The notes under the pieces are model-generated. The model worked only from the letters and a program-made list of their open reading frames with translations, made no database searches and was not told the DNA's origin. From CAYJFQ01 sp964369955 (GTDB lineage Bacteria; Bacillota_I; Bacilli_A; Erysipelotrichales; Erysipelotrichaceae): DNA of 64,000 bases. Location: positions 186,001 through 250,000 of the forward strand of contig CAYJFQ010000001.1 in the NCBI GenBank assembly GCA_964369955.1, in the 5' to 3' direction. Position numbers and translations under genes: made by a program. This document shows, piece by piece, positions 8,104 to 16,133 of the stretch; position 1 is the stretch's first letter, and each line of letters starts with the position of its first letter.

Positions 8104-10077
8104 TTACCCCTTAAAGAATCTTTCTATCATTTCGTTATCCGCAATATAAGGAATAGTAATAGCATCACTTTCTTTCATAATCTGATTATAGTGAACACTA
8201 GTTGTTAGAGCATTTTCATTGCCAGCCCAACTTCTACGAGCTACCCCGCCCATAACATCCCACAACATAGCTTGGTAAAGAATTTCATCAACTCTTTTTG
8301 AGCCATCTAAAACTAAACCAAATCCACCATTAATAGATTTTCCAATACCAACTCCTCCACCATTGTGCAGTGCTATTAATGACATTCCACGAGCTGCATT
8401 TCCTGCAAAACACTGTGTCGCCATATCTGCCATAAATTGACTTCCATCTTTAATATTTGAAGTTTCTCTAAAAGGAGAATCAGTACCAGATACATCATGA
8501 TGGTCCCTACCTAACATAATAGGTCCAACTTTCCCATCTCTTACCATTTGATTAAATTTTAAGGCAATGTTCATTCTTCCAAATGCATCTTGGTAAAGAA
8601 TTCTTGCTTTACTTCCAACAACTAAATTATTTTTATTAGCTTCTTTAATCCATTTCCAATTATCATAGTCTTGAAAACGACGGTCTTTATCAATGCTATT
8701 CATTGCCATTTCATCTGTTGCATCCAAATCTTCTTGTTTTCCAGATAAACACACCCATCTAAATGGCCCATATCCATAATCAAATAACAAAGGCCCAAGA
8801 ATATCCTCAACATAACTAGGCCAAATAAAACCGTCTTTATCATCATTATTGTTCTTGCTTATCTCAATAACTCCACTATCAAAGATTGCCTTCATAAAAC
8901 TATTTCCATAATCAAAAAAGTAACTTCCTGAATTGGTTAATTTTTTAATAACGCTAAAATGTTGTTTTAAACTATTATCAACTAAAGTTTTAAACTTAGC
9001 ATAGTCTTCTTTTAATAGTTTAGTTCTATCTTCAAAACTAATTCCGCTAGGGCAATATCCACCATCATAAACTTCATGACATGATGTTTGATCAGAAATC
9101 ATTTCAATAACAATATTATTATCTGCAGCGTACTCTAATAAATCAACTACATTGCCATGGTACGCAATAGCAACAGGCTGTTTATTTGCTCTATATTTCT
9201 CTACTTCCTCAAATACTCTTTGACAATCAGATATTACAATATCAACCCAACCTTGTTGATGTCTTGTTTCAATTCTTGAAATATCAACTTCCGCAATAAC
9301 TGCAATACCATTTGCAATCTTAACAGCCTTCCCTTGTGCACCTGACATTCCACCTAGTCCACTTGATACAAACAACATTAAATTCATATCACTTTGGTCC
9401 GGTTTCAACATTCTAGCAGCATTTAAAACCGTATTATAGGTACCATGAACAATACCCTGAGGACCAATATACATCCAACCACCAGCCGTCATCTGTCCAT
9501 AATTTGCAACACCTAAAGCTGCAAATCTTTTAAAATTTTCAAGATTATCAGCTTCACCTACCATTAAACCATTTGTGATAATAACACGCGGTGCCGAAGT
9601 GGGGCTATGAAATAAACCAAGTGGGTGTCCTGACTCAATAACTAACGTTTGAGTATCTGTTAATTCTTCTAAATATTTTTTAATTAATAGGTATTGCATC
9701 CAATTTTGACATACTTGTCCAGTTTCTCCATAAGTCACTAATTCATATGGATAAAGCGCAGTTTGAAAGTCCAAATTATTATCAATCATTAATTGGAATG
9801 CTTTACCCTCAATACAATTACCTTTATATTGATCAATCCCCTTAGCAGCAATATTGCCTGATGGACGAAAACGATAACCATATATTCTACCTTTAGTTTC
9901 TAACTCCTCAAGAAATTCAGGAATTAATTGTTGGTGATATTGATTAGGGATATATCTTAAAGCATTTCTAATTGCCAATTTTTTGTCTTTTTTTGATAGC
10001 TTACTCTCTCTTTTAGGAGCTCTTCTAATTCCCTCAATAAAACATGGAATTTCATTTGGAATATTATCTAATCGCAT
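8104..10077 (-). CDS. hutU: Urocanate hydratase (long form)
   Basis: Adds water to urocanate to give imidazolonepropionate, using NAD+ as a tightly bound electrophile. At 657 residues it belongs to the long urocanase form found in many anaerobes rather than the roughly 555-residue form. Recognisable segments include SGLGGMSGAQGKA (NAD binding) and GRDHHDVSGTDSPFRE. A very strong AAGGAGG site precedes ATG 10077, which lies inside the last codons of hutH (10-nt overlap). Confidence 0.95.
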   Translation of the reverse strand: MRLDNIPNEIPCFIEGIRRAPKRESKLSKKDKKLAIRNALRYIPNQYHQQLIPEFLEELETKGRIYGYRFRPSGNIAAKGIDQYKGNCIEGKAFQLMIDNNLDFQTALYPYELVTYGETGQVCQNWMQYLLIKKYLEELTDTQTLVIESGHPLGLFHSPTSAPRVIITNGLMVGEADNLENFKRFAALGVANYGQMTAGGWMYIGPQGIVHGTYNTVLNAARMLKPDQSDMNLMLFVSSGLGGMSGAQGKAVKIANGIAVIAEVDISRIETRHQQGWVDIVISDCQRVFEEVEKYRANKQPVAIAYHGNVVDLLEYAADNNIVIEMISDQTSCHEVYDGGYCPSGISFEDRTKLLKEDYAKFKTLVDNSLKQHFSVIKKLTNSGSYFFDYGNSFMKAIFDSGVIEISKNNNDDKDGFIWPSYVEDILGPLLFDYGYGPFRWVCLSGKQEDLDATDEMAMNSIDKDRRFQDYDNWKWIKEANKNNLVVGSKARILYQDAFGRMNIALKFNQMVRDGKVGPIMLGRDHHDVSGTDSPFRETSNIKDGSQFMADMATQCFAGNAARGMSLIALHNGGGVGIGKSINGGFGLVLDGSKRVDEILYQAMLWDVMGGVARRSWAGNENALTTSVHYNQIMKESDAITIPYIADNEMIERFFKG

Positions 10078-11567
10078 AGCTTGCCCTCCTTAATTAATTT
10101 ATATGCTTCATACATCATCTTATGCATAATTTGATCTTCATTAATAAACGGCACCTTACTTCTAAGCTTATTATAGGCCTTCTCAGTATTGATACCTAAC
10201 TTCTTTCCTTCTCTTAAATCAATAGCTTGACAACTAGCCAAATACTCAAAAGCAACTACATTTTGACTATTCTTTAAAATTTTTAAAGCTTTCGTTGCAG
10301 CTATAGCCCCCATTGAAACATGATCCTCTTGATTAGCGCTAGAAGGAATAGAGTCTACACTAGCAGGATGAGCCAATACTTTATTTTCAGAAACTAAAGC
10401 AGCTGCTGTATATTGAACAATCATAAATCCAGAATTAACTCCCCCGTTTTCAACAAGGAAAGCAGGAAGTCCATAACTTAGTTGTGGATTAACTAATCTT
10501 TCTAATCTTCTTTCACTAATATTTGCAATTTCAGCCAAAGCAATACCAACATAATCTAAAGCCATCGCAATGCTTTCACCATGAAAATTACCACCAGATA
10601 ATACAAGGTCATCATCAACAAAAATCAAAGGATTATCAGTAACTGAATTAATTTCAATTGTAATTTTATCCGCCAAATGCTCAACAGCATCATAAATAGC
10701 ACCATGTACTTGTGCAGCGCATCTTAACGAATAAGGATCTTGAACTCTTTTGTCACCTTGATTTGTAACTCTTAAACTACCCTTTAAATTTTCTAATACT
10801 TCATTAGCACAATAAACTTGTCCCACATGTGGTCTTATTTTATGAATTTTTAAATTAAATGCATCAATTATTCCTTCTAAAGCTTCCATAGATAAGGATA
10901 AAGTTAAATTAGCACTTCTCAATAGTTTGCGCCCTTCATAAACAAGCTTACAGCCAATCGCACTCATAAATTGAGTACCATTAATTAATGCTAAACCCTC
11001 TTTAGCCTGTAAAACTACTGGAGTTAATCCAGCTTTATTAAGCGCTAAACTCCCCTTAATTATTTCTCCATCATAAAAAGCTTCCCCTTCACCAATTAAA
11101 ACTAGCGCTAAATGGGATAAAGGGCATAAATCACCAGATGCTCCTAGACTACCTTTTTCATAAATAACTGGAAAAACTCGATTATTTAACATTTTTAACA
11201 GACTTTTGATTGTGCTTAACCTTATACCAGAATGACCCTTTATTAAGCTATTTATTCTTAATAACATCATCGATCTAACAATATCTTCACTTAAAGCATC
11301 ACCAACACCACAGGCATGTGAAACTATAAGATTTCTTTGCATAATTTCGACATCTTTATTCGAAATAACCGTATCAGAAAACTTACCAAAACCAGTATTT
11401 ATACCATAACTTACCTTCTTATCTTCAAGTATCTGATGCACCATTTCTTCAGCATTAATTATTTTTTCTTTAACACACTCATCAATCTCGACAATATAAT
11501 ATTCTTTAGCAACTTTTGCTACCTCATCAATTGTTAAATCTTCACCATTTATTATTATTTTTCTCAT
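10068..11567 (-). CDS. hutH: Histidine ammonia-lyase
   Basis: Deaminates L-histidine to trans-urocanate, the entry step of the pathway. The 499-residue product carries the Ala143-Ser144-Gly145 triad in GSLGASGDLCPLSH, which cyclises to the MIO prosthetic group, and the YGINTGFG loop that closes the active site. It overlaps the preceding VTT membrane-protein gene by 4 nt (ATGA), so the histidine genes are read from an upstream promoter. I see no HutP site or histidine permease gene nearby. Confidence 0.96.
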   Translation of the reverse strand: MRKIIINGEDLTIDEVAKVAKEYYIVEIDECVKEKIINAEEMVHQILEDKKVSYGINTGFGKFSDTVISNKDVEIMQRNLIVSHACGVGDALSEDIVRSMMLLRINSLIKGHSGIRLSTIKSLLKMLNNRVFPVIYEKGSLGASGDLCPLSHLALVLIGEGEAFYDGEIIKGSLALNKAGLTPVVLQAKEGLALINGTQFMSAIGCKLVYEGRKLLRSANLTLSLSMEALEGIIDAFNLKIHKIRPHVGQVYCANEVLENLKGSLRVTNQGDKRVQDPYSLRCAAQVHGAIYDAVEHLADKITIEINSVTDNPLIFVDDDLVLSGGNFHGESIAMALDYVGIALAEIANISERRLERLVNPQLSYGLPAFLVENGGVNSGFMIVQYTAAALVSENKVLAHPASVDSIPSSANQEDHVSMGAIAATKALKILKNSQNVVAFEYLASCQAIDLREGKKLGINTEKAYNKLRSKVPFINEDQIMHKMMYEAYKLIKEGKLCD

Positions 11568-12289
11568 TTTGTTATCTCTTCAATCTTTTTCATTATTTTA
11601 TCTCTATTTTTTACTACTATCACAAATCCAATAATCGCTATTACAACTAATATCCCTACAGAAAGCCAATCTTCTCTTGAAACAATTTCACCAAACCAAG
11701 TACAAAGAATAGCCCCAGGAATAACTGCTATTACAACAGATAACAGATAAGTCCAAATATTAACCTTGCTCCTAGCGAATATATAAGGAAGTACACCGTT
11801 AGGGATACCTGGAATTAAAAACATAAAAAATGAAACAAATTCAGGTCTCTTCATATTATTTAGTGAATGAATTGATAAGATGCTATAATTTTTCTTCTTA
11901 TCATTTTCTGGTTTAACAAATTTCTCGATTACCTCAATGAAAGAACGCACTAAAATCATTACAACTAAATTCCCAATAAAGTATCCAATAACACTTAATA
12001 ACACTCCAGTACCAACACCATACAACAACCCAGCAAACCCTTGTACTGCCAATGTTGGAAAAAAGACAGTGATTACTTGTACAGCTTGTAATAAGACTAC
12101 AAAGATTATTCCCCTAAGACCAGAATCTCTAAATGACTCAACGATAAGTTCTAATCCTGCTTCATCACTATTTGTTATTTTTCTTAAGAAAGGAACAATT
12201 TCCATAACAACTTGTGTAACAATTAAAACAAAAATTGTTAGAAACAATATCGACAATATTTGTGATAATATTTTTTTCTTATTCTTCAT
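11564..12289 (-). CDS. TVP38/TMEM64-family (VTT domain) membrane protein
   Basis: A roughly 241-residue integral membrane protein of the DedA/VTT superfamily, whose members are implicated in lipid scrambling or undecaprenyl-phosphate recycling. The core shows the re-entrant region FAGLLYGVGTG and the second loop FLIPGIPNGVLPYIFA, with about six hydrophobic segments and a Lys-rich C-terminus. ATG 12289 is chosen over a start 24 nt earlier because GGGAGG lies 8 nt upstream of it. It overlaps the hydratase beta gene and hutH. A role in histidine or dicarboxylate use is only suggested by position. Confidence 0.85.
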   Translation of the reverse strand: MKNKKKILSQILSILFLTIFVLIVTQVVMEIVPFLRKITNSDEAGLELIVESFRDSGLRGIIFVVLLQAVQVITVFFPTLAVQGFAGLLYGVGTGVLLSVIGYFIGNLVVMILVRSFIEVIEKFVKPENDKKKNYSILSIHSLNNMKRPEFVSFFMFLIPGIPNGVLPYIFARSKVNIWTYLLSVVIAVIPGAILCTWFGEIVSREDWLSVGILVVIAIIGFVIVVKNRDKIMKKIEEITK

Positions 12290-12803
12290 ATAAGTAACCT
12301 CCCATTGAATCAATTATTACAACTACTGGCAAATCTATAACTTTATACCTATAGATAGCTTCACTTTCCAAATCATCAAAACAAATCAGTTCACTACTAA
12401 CTACACACTTATTGAATAAAGCACTCAATCCTCCAACCATTCCAAAGTATAAATAATTGTTACCTCTCAATAAACGGACTACATCTCCACTTCTTTTCCC
12501 TTTTCCAATAGTAACATTTACTTTACAATCTACTAATTTTTCCATATATTTATCCATTCGATAAGAGCTAGTAGGGCCTAAACTCCCTACAATTTCTCCT
12601 TCTTTTTTTGGTGTTGAACTAACAAAAGCAATACACTGACCAACTAAATCAAATGGTAATTCTTCATTATTTTCAATTATATTAGTTAATCTTTTAAGAG
12701 CAGCATCACGAGCCGTGTATAGATATCCAGATAACAACAATTTATCTCCAGATTTTAACTTTTTCAAATCTATATCATTAATAGGTATTTTAATTTTTCT
12801 CAT
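12279..12803 (-). CDS. Class I fumarase/tartrate dehydratase beta subunit
   Basis: The 174-residue C-terminal (beta) half of a two-subunit Fe-S hydro-lyase of the FumA/TtdB type. The swivelling-domain motifs GDKLLLSGYLYTARDAA and GPTSSYRMD are present. With the alpha subunit it could hydrate fumarate to malate, dehydrate tartrate or act as mesaconase; sequence alone does not decide. ATG overlaps the alpha stop codon (ATGA). Its place before the hut genes suggests a role in the fate of the glutamate made from histidine, which is inference. Confidence 0.88.
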   Translation of the reverse strand: MRKIKIPINDIDLKKLKSGDKLLLSGYLYTARDAALKRLTNIIENNEELPFDLVGQCIAFVSSTPKKEGEIVGSLGPTSSYRMDKYMEKLVDCKVNVTIGKGKRSGDVVRLLRGNNYLYFGMVGGLSALFNKCVVSSELICFDDLESEAIYRYKVIDLPVVVIIDSMGGYLYEE

Positions 12804-13630
12804 ATTATACCTTCACAATGTCTATTGGCATGACAAGAAATGCTTACACACACCGGCAACCCTGAAATATGAGTTGGAAAATCTACAATATTAACTGCTA
12901 AACAAGTATTTTTACCACCAAATCCTCCAGGTCCAATATTTAAATCATTTACCCTTTTGAAAATTTCCGCTTCCATCTTTGAATATTTTGAATCTAAGTG
13001 TTTATCTCTTTTCAACAGTCCTTTTTTAGCTAATATCGTTACATAATCTAAAGTTCCGCCAATACCTATGCCTAAATAAATAGGCGGACATGCATTAACA
13101 GCACCCTCTTTAACTGTTTCAACAATAAAGTCTATTACTTCATTACTATCCGCACTAGGAGAAAACATTTTAACTCTACTCATATTTTCCGAACCAAAGC
13201 CCTTAGGCATTACCATTACCTCAATACTATCCCCTTCAACTATTTCTGTATGAATAATTGCAGGCGTGTTATCTCTAGAATTAACTCTATCAAATAATGG
13301 GTCATTTACAATTGATTTCCTTAAAAAATAATCAAGATAAACCTCTTTTATAGCTGCATTTATACTATCAGTTAAACTTCCGCCAACTAAATGAACATCT
13401 TGACCAATTTTTAAAAAAACAATAACCATTCCAGTATCTTGACAAATAGCGATTTGGTTAGTTTTTGCGATTGTATAATTATCTAATAAATCCTTTAAAA
13501 TAGGATTATCATCTTCCTTTGTAAGCGCATCAAAAGAAACTATTTTATCAGCTCCAATGTCAAAATTAGCTTTTATTAATAGTTCCTTTATTTTTTCTTT
13601 TACTTTACTTACATTAATCTCTCTTATCAT
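12800..13630 (-). CDS. Class I fumarase/tartrate dehydratase alpha subunit
   Basis: The 276-residue catalytic alpha half of an oxygen-sensitive [4Fe-4S] hydro-lyase. Three cluster cysteines are visible in conserved settings: Cys63 in AICQDTG, NACPPIYLGIGIGG, and the C-terminal HANRHCEG. The split alpha/beta layout is typical of anaerobes. It begins 19 nt after the corA stop with an AGAGG site, and no separate promoter is obvious, so it may be co-transcribed with corA. Confidence 0.9.
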   Translation of the reverse strand: MIREINVSKVKEKIKELLIKANFDIGADKIVSFDALTKEDDNPILKDLLDNYTIAKTNQIAICQDTGMVIVFLKIGQDVHLVGGSLTDSINAAIKEVYLDYFLRKSIVNDPLFDRVNSRDNTPAIIHTEIVEGDSIEVMVMPKGFGSENMSRVKMFSPSADSNEVIDFIVETVKEGAVNACPPIYLGIGIGGTLDYVTILAKKGLLKRDKHLDSKYSKMEAEIFKRVNDLNIGPGGFGGKNTCLAVNIVDFPTHISGLPVCVSISCHANRHCEGII

Positions 13631-13649
13631 TAATACCTCTTACTTACAA

Positions 13650-14576
13650 CTATTGAAACATGTTCTTTTTAAATAACAGTAACCCAATTAATAACATTAA
13701 TACACAAGATAAACCTAATGGAAACCAAAATGTAGGAAAAGGAATTCCAGCAACATTCATACCATAAAAGCTTGAGACAATTGTAGGAATTGAAATAACT
13801 ATAGTAATTGAAGCTAATATTCTCATTACAACATTTAAATTATTAGAAATTATTGATGCGTAGGCATCCATTGTTTCAGACAAGATATTAAAATATATTC
13901 CCGCCATTTCACTTGCCTGTGAAAATTCAATTAAAACATCGTCAAGTAAATCTTTATCTTCATCATATAGTTTTACAAACCTACCTGTAGTAAGTTTTCT
14001 TGTAGTATTGCTATTTGATTTTAATGATGTATTAAAATATACTAATGATTTTTCAAGTTCTAACATTTGAACTAACTCTTTGTTTTTCATTGATTTTCTT
14101 AAATTATTTTCAATAGCAGTACTCATACGATCGATTAAAGTTAGATACTTTAAGAATAAAGTTGCACTCTTAAAAAGAAGTTGCAAGATAAATCTAGTTT
14201 TTAAACCAGTATTTAAATCTTTAACTTTATTATTAATGAAATCATCAAATATTTGATTTTTCTTTCTTGTTATTGTAATTACCGCACCTTTAGTGGAAAT
14301 AATACCTATTGGTACAGTAGTGTATCTAGCACTCTTATCACCAGATACAGTAATTGGTGTATCAATAATTATTAGAGTGTCTTGTTCTTCTTTTTCTACA
14401 CGTGACATCTCTTCAATATCAAGTGCAGCCGTAATAAACTCACGTTCTAGTTTAAACTTCTTAACTAGGAACATTATTTCTTCTTCATTTGGTGCTACTA
14501 CATGAATCCATGAATCAATGGTAAATTTCTTTTGTTCCTTGATTTTACCATTTATAGTTTTATAGTATTTAATCAT
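13650..14576 (-). CDS. corA: CorA-family divalent metal ion transporter
   Basis: A 308-residue CorA-type Mg2+/Co2+/Ni2+ channel. A large cytoplasmic N-terminal domain is followed by two C-terminal membrane helices, with the signature YGMN ending the first and IPFPTFW in the loop. It would act as a membrane pentamer. AAGGGG lies about 7 nt before ATG 14576. It is preceded by a 24-codon leader ORF under a good promoter and followed closely by the fumarase-type genes. The exact metal cannot be told from sequence. Confidence 0.93.
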   Translation of the reverse strand: MIKYYKTINGKIKEQKKFTIDSWIHVVAPNEEEIMFLVKKFKLEREFITAALDIEEMSRVEKEEQDTLIIIDTPITVSGDKSARYTTVPIGIISTKGAVITITRKKNQIFDDFINNKVKDLNTGLKTRFILQLLFKSATLFLKYLTLIDRMSTAIENNLRKSMKNKELVQMLELEKSLVYFNTSLKSNSNTTRKLTTGRFVKLYDEDKDLLDDVLIEFSQASEMAGIYFNILSETMDAYASIISNNLNVVMRILASITIVISIPTIVSSFYGMNVAGIPFPTFWFPLGLSCVLMLLIGLLLFKKNMFQ

Positions 14577-14591
14577 TATTGCCCCTTTCAG

Positions 14592-14666
14592 TTAAGACGC
14601 GCTAATAACCTGATGGCATCTTATATCATTGTTTAATAACCTACTCTGTTGCGGTTCTACTAACAT
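14592..14666 (-). CDS. Possible 24-residue leader peptide upstream of corA
   Basis: ATG 14666 is preceded by GGATGGTGG, so it has its own ribosome binding site, and the frame closes at TAA 14592, 15 nt before the corA start. The peptide begins MLVEPQQSRLLNN and contains Cys and His. A 9-bp direct repeat, AGGTTATTA on the coding strand, lies inside it (14603-14611 and 14634-14642). Placement and size resemble leader ORFs that control Mg transport genes such as corL and mgtL. It could instead be chance. Confidence 0.45.
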   Translation of the reverse strand: MLVEPQQSRLLNNDIRCHQVISAS

Positions 14667-14690
14667 AATCCACCATCCTTTCATTAAAAT

Positions 14691-14719
14691 ATTATATAAA
14701 ATAACAGTCCATTTAACAA
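14691..14719 (-). promoter_or_regulatory. Promoter of the leader ORF-corA operon
   Basis: Minus strand -35 TTGTTA (14714-14719), 17-nt spacer, -10 TATAAT (14691-14696). The -35 begins directly after the hflX stop codon. The predicted start near 14684 gives a leader of about 108 nt before corA. Confidence 0.7.
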
Positions 14720-15943
14720 CTATTTAAGAATTAGTTCACTATACTTCTGGACATCTTCAATCTTTATTTCGCAAACCAATTCTAACCCACTTTCCACTTC
14801 TTTATTTTCTAAAATCAAGCAATTATCTCTTATTATTTGATACCATTTGTAATCTTCAAAAGGTATCAACATTTTAACCACCTTCGTTTTATATAATTCA
14901 CCCCTAATTAAATCTCTTAATTCACTAATGTTATACCCTGTTTTACAAGACGTTACAATTGAGTTATCTTCAATTGGATATTCCGATAAATCAACTAAGT
15001 CAGCTTTGTTGTATACTTTAACAATTGGAACATTTAAACAACCCAAATCTTCCAATACCTCAAAAGTTGTAACAATATGTTTTTCATAATTAGGGTCACT
15101 TAAGTCAATAACCATTAAAAGCAAATCAGCTTCTTTTATCTCTTCTAAAGTTGATCTAAAAGCTTTAACTAAATATGTTGGTAAATCACTAATGAAACCA
15201 ACTGTATCAGTTAAGATATAACTAAATGGTTCACACAAACAAATGCGACTAGAAGTTTGTAAAGTTGCAAACAACATGTCTTTAGCTAGGACCTCTTTGT
15301 TTTGGTCATCTACAACAGTATTCAGCATTGTTGATTTTCCACTATTTGTATAACCAACTAAAGCAACTTGTTTGATGTCATTATGACTTCTTTGTTTTCT
15401 TTGTGTTTGTCTTTGTTTAACCGCATCTTTTAACTGGCGATTTAAAATAGTTATTCTATGCTTAATATCTCTTTTATTTAATTCTAATTGTTTTTCTCCT
15501 TTACCACGAAATCCACTACCACCTTGTTGAGAGTAGATAGATGTTTCTCTACCGATTAACTTTGTCATTTCATATTGTCTTGTCGCAATCTTCACTTGAA
15601 TTTGAGATTCCTTGGTCTTAGCTCTTTTGGCAAAAATATCTAAGATTAAATTTGTTTTATCAAGAACCGTGCATTCCAGCATTTCAATTAAGTTTCTAAT
15701 TTGAGAACCAGTTAACTCATCTAAAAAAACAACCCCATCAGCCTCTTCTTTATCAACCATTTCTCTAAGTTCTAGAACCTTTCCATGATTTAAATAATGT
15801 TTAGGATTTCTTTTGCGAAGTTTCTGAAAAAGACTATCTACCACTTCAAAATTTAAAGCATGGCATAGTTCTTTCAATTCTTGCATTCGATATTCAAACT
15901 CTTGATTGTAATTATCTGAGCTTCCAACTATTATAACTTTCAT
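14720..15943 (-). CDS. hflX: Ribosome-associated GTPase HflX
   Basis: A GTPase that splits stalled or heat-damaged ribosomes. The 407-residue product has the N-terminal HflX domain with the conserved ELTGSQIRNLIE segment, a linker with GGSGFRGKGEKQLE, the P-loop GYTNSGKST, and G3 DTVGFISDLP. ATG 15943 is chosen over a frame beginning 15 nt earlier because a TATAAT box (15950-15955) ends 6 nt before it and there is no ribosome binding site, implying a leaderless mRNA. Confidence 0.93.
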   Translation of the reverse strand: MKVIIVGSSDNYNQEFEYRMQELKELCHALNFEVVDSLFQKLRKRNPKHYLNHGKVLELREMVDKEEADGVVFLDELTGSQIRNLIEMLECTVLDKTNLILDIFAKRAKTKESQIQVKIATRQYEMTKLIGRETSIYSQQGGSGFRGKGEKQLELNKRDIKHRITILNRQLKDAVKQRQTQRKQRSHNDIKQVALVGYTNSGKSTMLNTVVDDQNKEVLAKDMLFATLQTSSRICLCEPFSYILTDTVGFISDLPTYLVKAFRSTLEEIKEADLLLMVIDLSDPNYEKHIVTTFEVLEDLGCLNVPIVKVYNKADLVDLSEYPIEDNSIVTSCKTGYNISELRDLIRGELYKTKVVKMLIPFEDYKWYQIIRDNCLILENKEVESGLELVCEIKIEDVQKYSELILK

Positions 15944-15949
15944 ATTTAT

Positions 15950-15955
15950 ATTATA
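15950..15955 (-). promoter_or_regulatory. -10 box of hflX, leaderless spacing
   Basis: TATAAT followed by ATAAAT and ATG 15943. No convincing -35 at 17 nt and no Shine-Dalgarno. Confidence 0.55.
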
Positions 15956-15968
15956 CATTAATTTGGTA

Positions 15969-15997
15969 TTGATTCACTAACAGGATTATGATATATT
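15969..15997 (+). promoter_or_regulatory. Promoter of the uracil permease gene
   Basis: -35 TTGATT (15969-15974), 17-nt spacer, -10 TATATT (15992-15997) with an extended TGa before the -10. The predicted start near 16004 leaves a 130-nt leader. Confidence 0.7.
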
Positions 15998-16013
15998 ACT
16001 AAAGAACAGAGGA

Positions 16014-16043
16014 CCTTTAAGACAAACCGAGAGTTTGTTAAGG
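16014..16043 (+). promoter_or_regulatory. Probable PyrR binding loop in the uracil permease leader
   Basis: The RNA runs CCTTTAAgACAAAC-CGAGA-GTTTGTTAAGG. The outer CCTT/AAGG and inner ACAAAC/GTTTGT stems present CCGAGAG at the loop, close to the PyrR consensus (UCCNGNGAGG) but one base shorter. It is followed by a terminator at 16070-16097, as in pyr attenuation. Confidence 0.55.
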
Positions 16044-16069
16044 CGATATTTTTTATGTAAGCCAAATTT

Positions 16070-16097
16070 AAAGATCCAGATTAGTGGGTCTTTTTTT
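16070..16097 (+). terminator. Leader terminator (attenuator) before the uracil permease gene
   Basis: AAAGATCCA (16070-16078) pairs with TGGGTCTTT (16085-16093), 9 bp with one T-G pair and a 6-nt loop, followed by T's to 16097. It sits 37 nt upstream of the start codon, so it must be bypassed for expression. Confidence 0.75.
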
Positions 16098-16133
16098 GTA
16101 AAGTCATCTGTCAATATAGAAGGAGATGATTAT

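Noticed and set aside
14577..14690. M-box Mg riboswitch before corA
   Set aside because: The leader is short and I could not match the conserved M-box blocks. A leader ORF explains the features better.
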